Shown piece by piece: positions 42,687 to 51,155 of a stretch of DNA of 64,000 nt. Below the pieces are notes generated by a model, which worked only from the letters and a program-made list of their open reading frames with translations, was not told the DNA's origin and did not search any database. Positions within the stretch are counted from its first letter, which is position 1. Each line of letters starts with the position of its first letter. The position numbers and the translations under genes are program-made. Origin of the DNA: Paractinoplanes aksuensis (GTDB taxonomy: Bacteria; Actinomycetota; Actinomycetes; Mycobacteriales; Micromonosporaceae); the NCBI RefSeq assembly GCF_024137025.1, contig NZ_JAMYJR010000021.1, positions 1-64,000 of the forward strand, written 5' to 3'.

Positions 42687-43640
42687 TCAAGCGGCGCCCC
42701 GGCGCAGGGTGTCGGCGGTTTCGAGCACGCGCTCGCGCAGTTCGGGCGGCGACTCGATGGTGAACGGGACGGCCAGCACGCCGAGCACCATCACCGGCCA
42801 GCCGAGGTCGTCGGTGTTCATCCGCATGCGGCACGAGCCGGCGGTCAGCACCTCGGTCGTGCCGTAGTGGCCGATGAAGGCCTGCACCGCGGGGGCGGCG
42901 GCCTCGAAGACGACCGAGACGTCGTACCGGGCCGGGATCCGCGTCATGCGCGAGCGCAACCAGGCCGCGGGGTCGCCACCGGGGATCTCGCGCGGGCGGA
43001 AGCGGGCGCCGGTCAGGGCGGGCGCCACGAGCCGGTCGACGCGGAAGCTGCGCCAGTCACCACGGTCGAGGTCCCACGCCACCAGGTACCAGCGCCGGCC
43101 GAGCGGCACCAGGCGGTGCGGCTCGACGAAGCGGGGCATCGTCTCGCCGTCGCGTGGGGTGTAGTCGAAGCGCAGCCGCTCCTCGCCCCGGCAGGCCATC
43201 GCGATCGTCGTCAGCACGGTCGCGTCGAGGGTGGGACCACCGCCCAGGACGCCGGGCGCGGTCACCTCGCGCAGGGCGTCGATGCGCCGCCGCAAGCGGG
43301 GCGGCAGCAGCTGGATGACCTTGGCGAGGGCCCGTACGGAAGTCTCCTCGAACCCGGCCACCGCGCCCGCCGCCGCCGTCCGCAGCCCGATGGCGATCGC
43401 GACCGCCTCTTCGTCGTCGAGCAGCAGGGGCGGCACGGCCGCGCCGGCCTGCAGCTGGTAGCCGCCGGCCACGCCGCGACTGGCGTCGACCGGGTAGCCC
43501 AGGTCGCGCAGCCGGTCGACGTCGCGGCGCAGGGTGCGGGGGCTGACCTCGAGCCGGCCGGCGAGTTCGGACCCCGGCCAGTAGCGGTGAGTCTGCAGCA
43601 GGGAGAGCAGTCGCAGCATCCGGGCACTCGTGTTCGCCAT
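42687..43640 (-). CDS. WYL-domain regulator divergent from ABC exporter
   Basis: 317 residues: winged helix (MLRLLSLLQTHRYWPGSELAGRLEVSPRTLRRDVDRL), then GVAGGYQLQAGAAVPPLLLDDEEAVAIA, and a WYL domain with RFVEPHRLVPLGRRWYLVAWD. Only 62 bases separate it from the divergent ABC exporter pair, so control of that exporter is the simplest reading. The ATG gives MANTSARMLRLL; there is no strong ribosome binding site. The ligand is unknown. Confidence 0.92.
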   Translation of the reverse strand: MANTSARMLRLLSLLQTHRYWPGSELAGRLEVSPRTLRRDVDRLRDLGYPVDASRGVAGGYQLQAGAAVPPLLLDDEEAVAIAIGLRTAAAGAVAGFEETSVRALAKVIQLLPPRLRRRIDALREVTAPGVLGGGPTLDATVLTTIAMACRGEERLRFDYTPRDGETMPRFVEPHRLVPLGRRWYLVAWDLDRGDWRSFRVDRLVAPALTGARFRPREIPGGDPAAWLRSRMTRIPARYDVSVVFEAAAPAVQAFIGHYGTTEVLTAGSCRMRMNTDDLGWPVMVLGVLAVPFTIESPPELRERVLETADTLRRGAA

Positions 43641-43689
43641 GAATCCAGACTCCGCCGCATTGAGGTCAGAAAGTGTCCGCAACTGACCC

Positions 43690-43695
43690 TAGCGT
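43690..43695 (+). promoter_or_regulatory. Leaderless promoter -10 (TAGCGT)
   Basis: TAGCGT lies 7 bases before the ATG of the ABC ATPase gene, in the short gap shared with the WYL regulator. Confidence 0.55.
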
Positions 43696-43702
43696 GGGTT
43701 TC

Positions 43703-44662
43703 ATGATTGAGACACAGGGGCTGACCAAGCACTTCAAGGACGTGCGGGCCGTCGACGGCATCGACCTCGCCGTCGCCCCGGGCGAGCTGGTCGCGCTGCT
43801 CGGGCCGAACGGCGCCGGCAAGTCCACGACGCTGCGCATGCTGACGACGCTGATCCCGCCGACCTCGGGGACGGCCCGGGTGGCCGGCTTCGATGTGGTG
43901 CGGCAGCAGCGCGAGGTGCGTCTGCGCATCGGCTACATCGGCCAGGGCAACGGCGCGGGCCACAGCCAGCGCGGCCGGGACGAGCTGATCAGCCAGGGCC
44001 GAGCGTACGGGCTGGGGGTCAAGGACGCCCGGGCCCGCGCGGCCACCCTGATCGAGTCGCTGGGGCTGGGCGAGGTGGCCGACCGCCGCGTCTCGAGCCT
44101 GTCCGGGGGCCAGCGCCGCCGGCTGGACATCGCGATGGGCCTGATCCATGCGCCCGACCTGCTCTTCCTGGACGAGCCGTCGACCGGCCTCGACCCGCAG
44201 AACCGGGCCAATCTGCAGGAGCACATCGTCGACCTGCGGTCCCGGCACGAGACGACGATCGTGCTGACCACGCACTACCTCGACGAGGCGGACTCGATGG
44301 CCGAGCGGGTGATCGTGGTCGACCACGGCCGGATCATCGCCGATGACAGCCCGGCCCGGCTCAAGGCCGAGCATGTCGGGGATCACATCAAGCTGGGCTT
44401 CGACCATGAGGCGGACGCCGCGAGCGCGGCCTCGACGTTGGCCGGGCTTTCTCCCGTACGGGAAGGAAATCGGCTCTTGATCTCGACCCAGGACGCCCCG
44501 AGGCGGGTCACCGGGGTGCTCGACGACCTGCGGATCAGCGGCACGCCCGCGGCCGAGGTCGAGGTGAAGCGCCCGACCCTGGACGACGTTTTTCTCAAGC
44601 TCACCGGGCGCAGCCTGCGCGAAGGCGGCGCTGCCCAGGACCGCGAACTGGTGGAGGTCTGA
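43703..44662 (+). CDS. ABC exporter ATP-binding protein, DrrA-like
   Basis: 319 residues: Walker A GPNGAGKST, signature LSGGQRRR, Walker B LLFLDEPS and H-loop TTHYLDEAD. The C-terminal domain with PTLDDVFLKLTGRSLRE is typical of the daunorubicin-resistance (DrrA) group. It powers export of a drug or lipid by the partner membrane protein encoded 3 bases downstream. The N-terminal part before MIETQGLTKHFKDV is excluded because of the leaderless -10. Confidence 0.95.
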   Translation: MIETQGLTKHFKDVRAVDGIDLAVAPGELVALLGPNGAGKSTTLRMLTTLIPPTSGTARVAGFDVVRQQREVRLRIGYIGQGNGAGHSQRGRDELISQGRAYGLGVKDARARAATLIESLGLGEVADRRVSSLSGGQRRRLDIAMGLIHAPDLLFLDEPSTGLDPQNRANLQEHIVDLRSRHETTIVLTTHYLDEADSMAERVIVVDHGRIIADDSPARLKAEHVGDHIKLGFDHEADAASAASTLAGLSPVREGNRLLISTQDAPRRVTGVLDDLRISGTPAAEVEVKRPTLDDVFLKLTGRSLREGGAAQDRELVEV

Positions 44663-44665
44663 GAC

Positions 44666-45400
44666 ATGACAACCCTGATCACCGACACGAGCACCGTCTT
44701 CAGCCGGGAGCTGCGCCCGCTGCTGCGCGACCCGTTCACGATCATCTTCTCGATGGTGCAGCCGCTCGTCTTCCTGGCCCTGTTCGCGCCGCTGCTGCCG
44801 GACAACTCGCTGCAGTGGTTCGTGCCCGGCATCATTGTCATGTCGTGCCTGTTCGCGTGCTCGATGACCGGGTCGAACCTGCTGTTCGAGATCCAGACCG
44901 GGTCGCACGAGCGGATGCTGGTGACCCCGCTGCGGCGGCCGGCCCTGCTGATCGGGCGCGCGCTCAAAGAGATCGTCCCCATGTTCGCGCAGGCGGCGCT
45001 GATCATCGCCGTGTGCGTGCCGTTCGGGTTCCGGTTCGAGCTCGCGGGCGCGGTGATCGGGCTGATCATCCTGGCCGCGTTCTGCATCGGGCTCGGCGCT
45101 CTCTCGTACACCCTGGCCCTGGCCTCGAAGAACCAGGAGTGGCTGTTCTGGACCGTGCAGCAGACGCTGCTCTTCCCGTTGCTGCTGCTGGCCGGCGTGC
45201 TGCTACCGATCGAGAACGGGCCGGGCTGGCTACAGGCCCTGGCCAAAGGCAACCCGCTGAGCTACGTGGTGGACGCCGAGCGGTCGCTGTTCAACGGTGA
45301 CATCTTCACCTCGGCCACCCTCGGGGGCTTGATCGCCGCAGCAGCCGTGGCCGCCCTCGGGCTGTGGGCCGGCGTGCGCGCCATGCGCCGGTCGGACTGA
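44666..45400 (+). CDS. ABC-2 type exporter permease, DrrB-like
   Basis: 244 residues with six predicted membrane helices and the ABC-2 features: N-terminal FSRELRPLLRDPFTIIFSMVQPLVFLALF, then SNLLFEIQTGSHERMLVTPLRRPALLIGRALKE, and a late LAGVLLPIENGPGWLQALAKGNPLSYVVDA. Together with the preceding ATPase it forms a DrrAB-like exporter. The substrate is unknown and no toxin or biosynthetic gene is adjacent. Confidence 0.93.
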   Translation: MTTLITDTSTVFSRELRPLLRDPFTIIFSMVQPLVFLALFAPLLPDNSLQWFVPGIIVMSCLFACSMTGSNLLFEIQTGSHERMLVTPLRRPALLIGRALKEIVPMFAQAALIIAVCVPFGFRFELAGAVIGLIILAAFCIGLGALSYTLALASKNQEWLFWTVQQTLLFPLLLLAGVLLPIENGPGWLQALAKGNPLSYVVDAERSLFNGDIFTSATLGGLIAAAAVAALGLWAGVRAMRRSD

Positions 45401-45415
45401 GTCGCCCGCGGCCGA

Positions 45416-45421
45416 TACCGT
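45416..45421 (+). promoter_or_regulatory. Leaderless promoter -10 (TACCGT)
   Basis: TACCGT lies 6 bases before the GTG of the CorA gene, which lacks a ribosome binding site. Confidence 0.5.
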
Positions 45422-45427
45422 CGTCGC

Positions 45428-46474
45428 GTGTTCAAGCTTCTGGGCCGGCTCGTCCTGCCACGGCCGGCACCCCTCGAACCGGCGACGCGGCGGCGCAATC
45501 CGGACGCCGTTGTTGATTGCGCCGTCTATCAGAGTGGACGGCGCAAACCCGGCACAGTGCACTACGCCTCGGCGCACAAGCGCCGGGGCGAGTTCCTGTG
45601 GCTGGGGTTGCACGAGCCCGACGTGGCCACGATGCGCACGGTGGCCAAGACCTTCGGCCTGCACGAGCTGATCGTGGAGCAGACCACCGAGGGCGGCGGG
45701 CACCGGCCCCTGGTCGAGACCATCGGCGACGTGACCCGGCTCGTGCTGCGGACCGCCCGCTACGTCGAGCACGACGAGCTGACGGCGACCAGTGAGGTGA
45801 TCGACACCGGGGACGTGACGCTGCTGATCGGACCGTGGTTCGTCATCACCGTACGTCATGGGCCGGCGGGCGCGCTGTGGCAGGTGCGGCAGGACGTGCA
45901 GAAGCGGCCGGAGCTCTTGCGGGCCGGACCGTGGGCGGTCGCCTATGCCGTGGCCGACCATCTCGTCGACGACTACCTGGATGTGTCGCTCCGGGTCGAG
46001 CACGACCTCGAGCGGCTGGAGGAAGAGACGTTCGCCACTCGCCGCCCGGCCGACGTGGCGCACTTCTACCAGCTCAAGCGCGAGATGGTCGAGCTCAAGC
46101 GGGCCGTGCTGCCGCTGCAGGAGCCGCTGGCCCGGCTGGCCGGGGCGCCGCCGGCGCTGCATCCCTACTTCGAGGACGTCCGCGGACGTCTGGCCCGGGC
46201 CGTCGACCGGGTCACCGGCTTCGACGACCTGCTCAACTCGATCCTGCAGGCCCGGCTCACGCAGGTCACGCTCGAACAGAACAACGACATGCGGATGATC
46301 GCCGCCTGGGCCGCCATCGCCGCCATCCCGACCGTGGGCGCCGGAATTTATGGGATGAACTTCTCAAATATGCCCGGTATCGACTCCCGATACGGGTTCT
46401 CGGCCACGATTGTGATAGTTGTTCTCGTCTGTAGCGGCCTCTTCTGGCGTTTCAAACGAGCGGGTTGGTTGTGA
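45428..46474 (+). CDS. corA: CorA-like magnesium/cobalt transporter
   Basis: 348 residues. A cytosolic funnel domain (FLWLGLHEPDVATMRTVAKTFGLHEL, then DVTLLIGPWFVITVRHG) is followed by a long stalk helix and two C-terminal membrane helices. The selectivity signature GMNF lies between them (GAGIYGMNFSNMPG), with a cytosolic basic end. It is a pentameric Mg2+ channel. The start is GTG (leaderless). It stands alone after the ABC exporter. Confidence 0.94.
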   Translation: MFKLLGRLVLPRPAPLEPATRRRNPDAVVDCAVYQSGRRKPGTVHYASAHKRRGEFLWLGLHEPDVATMRTVAKTFGLHELIVEQTTEGGGHRPLVETIGDVTRLVLRTARYVEHDELTATSEVIDTGDVTLLIGPWFVITVRHGPAGALWQVRQDVQKRPELLRAGPWAVAYAVADHLVDDYLDVSLRVEHDLERLEEETFATRRPADVAHFYQLKREMVELKRAVLPLQEPLARLAGAPPALHPYFEDVRGRLARAVDRVTGFDDLLNSILQARLTQVTLEQNNDMRMIAAWAAIAAIPTVGAGIYGMNFSNMPGIDSRYGFSATIVIVVLVCSGLFWRFKRAGWL

Positions 46475-46640
46475 TGATCCACGTCACCTGGAGTGACCGA
46501 GAATCGACCGAACGGCCACCTGGATCCGCCACTTCATTGATCGTCCACACCGGACGGTACGCAAAGCGTCGGCCGCTCTCCCGTAGCACCCGAAACCGAC
46601 GAGTAACTACCCTTTCATCGTCGTTCCGTGGGGAGGCTGT

Positions 46641-49259
46641 GTGACCGCGACCGAGGTCAGGGCACCGCAAGACTCGGTGCCAAAACCGGCCAAACGCCGT
46701 AGCAGCATCATTACCGCCCTCAAAGGGCACGTCGACCTGTTCCTGAACGCGGGTTCGCTGATCGCCACCACGGCGATCACCTCGCTGTTCGGGTTCGCGT
46801 TCTGGTGGGTCGCGGCCCGCTCGGCCGCGCCCGAGGCGGTGGGCCAGGCGTCGGCCGCGGTGTCCGCGATGACGCTGATCGGCACCATCGGCATGTTCGG
46901 CATGGGCACCATGCTGATCTCCGACCTGTCGCAGCTGCGCGGGCCCAAGTGGCAGCTGATCACCACCTGTCTGCTCGTGGCCGGCAGCGCCGCGACGGTC
47001 GGCGGCATCATCTATGTGATCGTCGCCCAGCTGTGGATCCCGGGACTGCAAGAGGCGCTCGGCGGCACCTTCGGCACCGTCCTGCTGGTCATCGGCATCG
47101 CGCTCAACGCGGTCACCCTGGTGCTCGACGAAGCCCTGGTCGGCCTGCTCAAGGGCCCGCTGCAGCTGATGCGCAACGCCTGGTTCTCGGTGATCAAGCT
47201 GGTGCTGCTGGGCGGTCTCGCCCTCGCGCCGATCACCCTGACCGGCAACGAGCTGCTGCTGACCTGGGTCGCCGGCATCGTGCTGTCGACCGCCATCCTC
47301 AGCGGGGCGCTGCGCCGCCGCCGGATCATCGACTCCGCCCGCCCCAACTTCTCGCTGCTCAAGGGACGCGGCAAGTCGACCTTCGACCACAACCTGCTCA
47401 ACCTGGCGACCTACCTGCCGCGCGCGGCGCTGCCGCTGGTCGTCACCGCGGTGCTGTCGGCCGAGGCCAATGCTTCGTTCTACACCGCTTTCATGGTGCT
47501 GTCGTTCCTCGCGATGGTGCCCGGCAACGTGGCCCTCACGCTGTTCGCGGTGGCCAGCGGCGACAAGCGGGCGCTGACCTCCAAGGTGCGGGTCGGCCTG
47601 ATGATCTGCCTCGGCGGCGGCCTGCCGGTCGCGGCGGCAGTTTTCTTCCTGGCCAACCCGATCATGTCGGTCTTCGGCGCCCAGTACGCCGAGACGGCCG
47701 GCGAAGCGCTGCGCCTGCTCGCGCTGACGTATGTGCCGTTCGTCTTCCTGCACTTCTTCATGGCGATCAGCCGCGTGCAGGACAAGGTGCGCGGGGCCGG
47801 CATCTTCGCCCTCTTCGCGGGCATGGCCGAGCTGGGCGCGGCCTGGTACGGCGGCAGCACCGGCGGCCTGAACGACCTGGTGATGTGGGTCGTCATCGTG
47901 ATGGGCGTCGAGGCCGTGCTGGTCGCGCCGGTCGTGCTGCGGGTCGTCTTCGGTGGCGCCAAGCGCCGGGGCGACAGCGCGAACACCACTGTCATGACGC
48001 TGCACGAGCGGGCCTGGCTGCCGCTCGAATACATCCGGACCGTGGGCCCGCTGTACGGCGTGACCGTGGACGGCGTACGCCGGGCTCTGATCGGTCTGCA
48101 CGCGGCCGACCCCAAGCACCGGGCCGTCTCGAGGCTCGACCGCGTCGGCGCCCGCTGGGAACACCTGGACGGGGCCGAGTTCGCCCAGTTCGTGCATCGC
48201 GCCGTGCAGGACTCCGGTGACTGGTCGCTCGACATGGACGGCATGACCCGCAAGCTGCAGTCCGAACCGCGTGGGGTGCACCCGATCCGCATCCTCGTGG
48301 GCGCCGGCTACATCGCGATCAAGGTCTCCCACGCGTACGGCGATGCCGGCCCGGTTAATTCCCTGGTGCACGAGCTGGTGCTCGCGGCCAGCCAGGGCCG
48401 GGCCGCGGTGATCCCGCCGCTCGAGCGGAACCGGATGGCGCTGCCCAAGGCCTGGTGGAAGCAGTTCGGCACCAAGCCGGCGCGCTGGAAGGAGGGCATC
48501 AGCTTCGCCCGCCCGCCGGAGCCCGAAGAGACCCGCATGCGCAAGTGGCAGCCCAACCTGACGGTCCGCTCGGCCCGCTCGGCGACGACGCTCAAGCTGA
48601 TGCGCAAGTGGCGCGACGAGTACTCGCCCGGCGTGACCACGTCGGCCATCACGTTCGCGGCCTTCACCGCGGCGCTGCACCAGCTGGGCCTCAAGCCCGA
48701 CACCGGCGGCGCGACGTTCCTGGCCGACGGCCGGCGGTTCCTCGACAAGGACACCCGTATCGACAGCAACTTCTGCATGGGGCCCTACCTGTCCCCGCAG
48801 AACATGATGGACCCGGCGTCGATCAACACGACGATCAAGAACGAGCTGGCCACCGGCCGCATCCTCACCATGATGGTGCTGCGCGAGGGCAAGATCGCTC
48901 TGGACGGCGCGCCCGGCATGCCCGACCCCTACCCGTCGGAGCTGGCCATCCCGCCCCGGCCCCGGCTGACCTTCAGCAACCAGGGCCGCCACGACCTGCT
49001 CGGCGACCTGCCGTGGTCGGTCGGCCCGGAATGGCGGGTCAACCTGAGCGTGCCCACGCTCAACAGCCCCGAGGGCGTCACGCTGACCACCAGCGAGATG
49101 AACGGCGTGCTCCACCTCGAGGCGACGTTCCACGGGTCGACCTTCGACCCCAACCTGATCTCGAAGGCGATGGAAATGGTCCTGACCGACCCGTCGGCCC
49201 TGATCATGAACGCGCGGCGAGAGTCCGAGGAGCAGACCCAGATCCTGTCCCGGGTCTAG
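46641..49259 (+). CDS. Polysaccharide flippase fused to condensation-like acyltransferase
   Basis: 872 residues in two parts. Residues about 30-450 form a MATE/Wzx-like flippase with 12 or more membrane helices (LFLNAGSLIATTAITSLFGFAFWW at the start). Residues about 465-870 look like a CoA-dependent acyltransferase/condensation fold: His564-x-x-x-Asp568 (SHAYGDAG, the HHxxxDG-type catalytic motif), SITFAAFTAALHQLGL-like core, and WRVNLSVP near the end. The fusion suggests lipid-linked glycan export combined with acylation. It has a GTG start after GGGGAGG and a clean terminator. The acyltransferase identity rests on motif and length only. Confidence 0.8.
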   Translation: MTATEVRAPQDSVPKPAKRRSSIITALKGHVDLFLNAGSLIATTAITSLFGFAFWWVAARSAAPEAVGQASAAVSAMTLIGTIGMFGMGTMLISDLSQLRGPKWQLITTCLLVAGSAATVGGIIYVIVAQLWIPGLQEALGGTFGTVLLVIGIALNAVTLVLDEALVGLLKGPLQLMRNAWFSVIKLVLLGGLALAPITLTGNELLLTWVAGIVLSTAILSGALRRRRIIDSARPNFSLLKGRGKSTFDHNLLNLATYLPRAALPLVVTAVLSAEANASFYTAFMVLSFLAMVPGNVALTLFAVASGDKRALTSKVRVGLMICLGGGLPVAAAVFFLANPIMSVFGAQYAETAGEALRLLALTYVPFVFLHFFMAISRVQDKVRGAGIFALFAGMAELGAAWYGGSTGGLNDLVMWVVIVMGVEAVLVAPVVLRVVFGGAKRRGDSANTTVMTLHERAWLPLEYIRTVGPLYGVTVDGVRRALIGLHAADPKHRAVSRLDRVGARWEHLDGAEFAQFVHRAVQDSGDWSLDMDGMTRKLQSEPRGVHPIRILVGAGYIAIKVSHAYGDAGPVNSLVHELVLAASQGRAAVIPPLERNRMALPKAWWKQFGTKPARWKEGISFARPPEPEETRMRKWQPNLTVRSARSATTLKLMRKWRDEYSPGVTTSAITFAAFTAALHQLGLKPDTGGATFLADGRRFLDKDTRIDSNFCMGPYLSPQNMMDPASINTTIKNELATGRILTMMVLREGKIALDGAPGMPDPYPSELAIPPRPRLTFSNQGRHDLLGDLPWSVGPEWRVNLSVPTLNSPEGVTLTTSEMNGVLHLEATFHGSTFDPNLISKAMEMVLTDPSALIMNARRESEEQTQILSRV

Positions 49260-49264
49260 TACGA

Positions 49265-49293
49265 GCGCCCGGCCAGTTCCGCTGGCCGGGCGC
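49265..49293 (+). terminator. Hairpin terminator
   Basis: GCGCCCGGCCAG pairs perfectly with CTGGCCGGGCGC around a 5-base loop, 6 bases after the fusion gene's stop codon. Confidence 0.9.
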
Positions 49294-49403
49294 ATCTATG
49301 TCCGGCGAGAACCGCCGCTCGTGTCTGGCGGGCCTGAGCCGCCCCCGTTCATCCGGCGCCAACGACGGCGCCCGCTATGTTCCGACGCTGAGCGCCGCTT
49401 GCC

Positions 49404-49934
49404 TCAGCTCCGCACGGGGAGCATCAGGGTGGTGTCTTTCGATCGCGCGGGCGCGTTCCGCCCGCAATCGGTGAAGCTGATCCGGGCCTCGAGCAGGGCC
49501 CACGAGCTGCGGTCGTAATCGGCCTCGACCCGGAACGCGGTGAAGTCGGTCTTGCCCTTACCGAGCGAGTCGCCGCGCGAGAACGAGGTGAACTCACGGT
49601 CGCCCGGGTAGTTGATCTCGACCTCGTCGTCGCCCCAGACCACGACCTTGACGTCACAGATGCGACGGTCGGTCTTCCAGCGCACCCGCACCCACTGCGA
49701 CTCCCCCGAGTCGATCGGCTGGAGCATGCGGGTGACCGGGCGGGGGCCCTTCGGCGCCTTGCGGGCCTCGGCAGCGGTGGTGCTGTTGCTTCCGCTCACG
49801 GCGCTTGTGCTTCCGCCCACGGAGCTTGTGCTCGCGACTTCGGCCTGGGCCGGCGTTGCCGAAGCTACGGACACCATGGTCATCGCCGCGGCCAAGGCGG
49901 TGGCGGCAGATCCGAATCGGCGGCCCGTTCTCAT
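49404..49934 (-). CDS. Secreted beta-rich protein, paralog of the next gene
   Basis: 176 residues. A signal peptide ends near PAQA (about residue 31), followed by a Ser/Thr-rich spacer and a domain of about 115 residues: VRVRWKTDRRICDVKVVVWG, then INYPGDREFTSFSRGDSLGKGKTDFTAF and ARISFTDCG. Two cysteines probably form a disulfide. The same domain recurs in the gene at 50.4-51.2 kb. Its role is unknown; a binding or wall function is possible. GGAGGG stands 9 bases before the ATG. Confidence 0.8.
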   Translation of the reverse strand: MRTGRRFGSAATALAAAMTMVSVASATPAQAEVASTSSVGGSTSAVSGSNSTTAAEARKAPKGPRPVTRMLQPIDSGESQWVRVRWKTDRRICDVKVVVWGDDEVEINYPGDREFTSFSRGDSLGKGKTDFTAFRVEADYDRSSWALLEARISFTDCGRNAPARSKDTTLMLPVRS

Positions 49935-50029
49935 GTCGCTTTCCCTCCGTCGCCCGGCCGTTTCCCCGTGTGACCGGCGCGACGATCATGCTATAGCGCT
50001 GATTTCGGATTAAGGGCCTATTTCGTACG

Positions 50030-50335
50030 GGTAGGGTGCGCTTCGTTCGGGCGAGGTGCGGTCCACACGCGCGAGGCGGCGTCTCGTGCGAGCGAGGCGC
50101 GCTTCGTTGCGAGCGGCGCACGCTTCGCTTGGGTCAAAACGCGATCCACACGAGTTAGGCGCGCTCCGTGCGAACGAAACGTGCTTGCGCCAGCGAGGCG
50201 TGCTTTGTGCGAGCGAAGCGCACTCACCGCAACAGGGAGGCGCCGACCTTCCAGCAGTCCTCGCCTCGGCAGCCCGCTCCTGGGGCGACGTGCGCTTCTC
50301 GTGAGCGCGGCGTGCTTCGTCCGGGGTCGAGGCGC
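50030..50335. repeat. Degenerate repeats built on GCGCTTCGT...GCGAG
   Basis: The gap between the two secreted-protein genes has many imperfect copies of a 20-25-base pattern (TGCGCTTCGTTCGGGCGAGG, CGTCTCGTGCGAGCGAGGCG, GCGCTTCGTTGCGAGCGGCG and others). Spacing is irregular, so it reads as a decayed minisatellite. No coding frame here is credible. Confidence 0.6.
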
Positions 50336-50405
50336 GCGTGCACGAATCCCGGCTCACCGACTCAATCGATGGCCCCGGGACCCGCGGCACGGGGATGTGG
50401 GTTGC

Positions 50406-51155
50406 TTACCGCGTCGACGGGCTGGTCGACGGCGACGGGTTCACGGTCGAGGGCTGCGTGCGGTGGTCGCCCCAGTTGCCGCCGTTGTTGTGGCCGCCGT
50501 TGTTGTTGCCACCATTGCTGTGGCCACCGTTGTTGTTGCCACCATTGCTGTGGCCACCGTTGCTGTGGCCACCGTTGCTGTGGCCACCGTTGCTGTGGCC
50601 ACCGTTGTTGCCGCCGTTGCTGTGGCCGCCATTCGGGCGACCGTCGCCGGGACGGCCGTCACCGGGGCGGCCGTCGCCCGGGCGGCCCGGGCCGGTGTGG
50701 TGGCCGTTGTTGCGCAGGACCGGCAGGGAGAGCGCGAACGACTTGTACTGGGTGCGGTCGCGGCGTCCGCACAGGTCGTACGAGATCGTGGCGCGCAGGC
50801 GGGCGACGCCGGCCCGGTCGTAGTCGGGGTTCACCTCGAACGCGGTGAAGTCCGTGCGGCCCGGACGCAGCGTGTCGCCGCGGGTGAAGGACGTGAAGCG
50901 CTTGCGGCCCGGGTAGTCGACGTCCACGTCGCGACCGCCGCTGACCCGCACCTCGACGTCGCAGATGGTCCGGTCCGTACGCCAATTGATCTTTACCCAG
51001 CTGTCCGCGTTGGCCCGGACCGCGCCGAGCCAGTTGGAGACCGGCTGGGGTCCACGGACGGGAGCGGCCGAAGCAGGCGCCGCTGCCATGCCGGCCATGC
51101 CGACCGCCGCGGTAGCCATGGCCACGAGCGCTCCGACGCGCCGATTGTTCTTCAT
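50406..51155 (-). CDS. Secreted protein with HSNGG repeat tail
   Basis: 249 residues: signal peptide ending near ASA (about 30), the same domain as the 49.4-kb protein (VKINWRTDRTICDVEVRVSG, then VDYPGRKRFTSFTRGDTLRPGRTDFTAF), and a C-terminal repeat region of about 85 residues. The repeats are GRPGDGRPGDGRPGDG, then many NGGHSNGG or NGGNN units. The tail is encoded by DNA repeats (about 50460-50700). GGAGG lies 7 bases before ATG, fixing this start. The His/Asn-rich tail could bind metal or tether to the surface. Confidence 0.82.
   Translation of the reverse strand: MKNNRRVGALVAMATAAVGMAGMAAAPASAAPVRGPQPVSNWLGAVRANADSWVKINWRTDRTICDVEVRVSGGRDVDVDYPGRKRFTSFTRGDTLRPGRTDFTAFEVNPDYDRAGVARLRATISYDLCGRRDRTQYKSFALSLPVLRNNGHHTGPGRPGDGRPGDGRPGDGRPNGGHSNGGNNGGHSNGGHSNGGHSNGGHSNGGNNNGGHSNGGNNNGGHNNGGNWGDHRTQPSTVNPSPSTSPSTR
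50460..50700. repeat. Coding repeats for the Gly/His/Asn/Ser tail
   Basis: In-frame copies of 15-18-base units (CCACCGTTGCTGTGG, with CCATTGCTGTGGCC and GTTGTTGCC variants) encode the NGGHS repeats of the secreted protein. Next to them, GGCGGCCGTCACCGG-type units encode GDGRP. Confidence 0.9.

Noticed and set aside
41563-42834. Longer version of the LLM oxidoreductase
   Set aside because: The extra 147 N-terminal residues lie upstream of the natural N-terminal beta strand and cross an AT-rich promoter and a hairpin.
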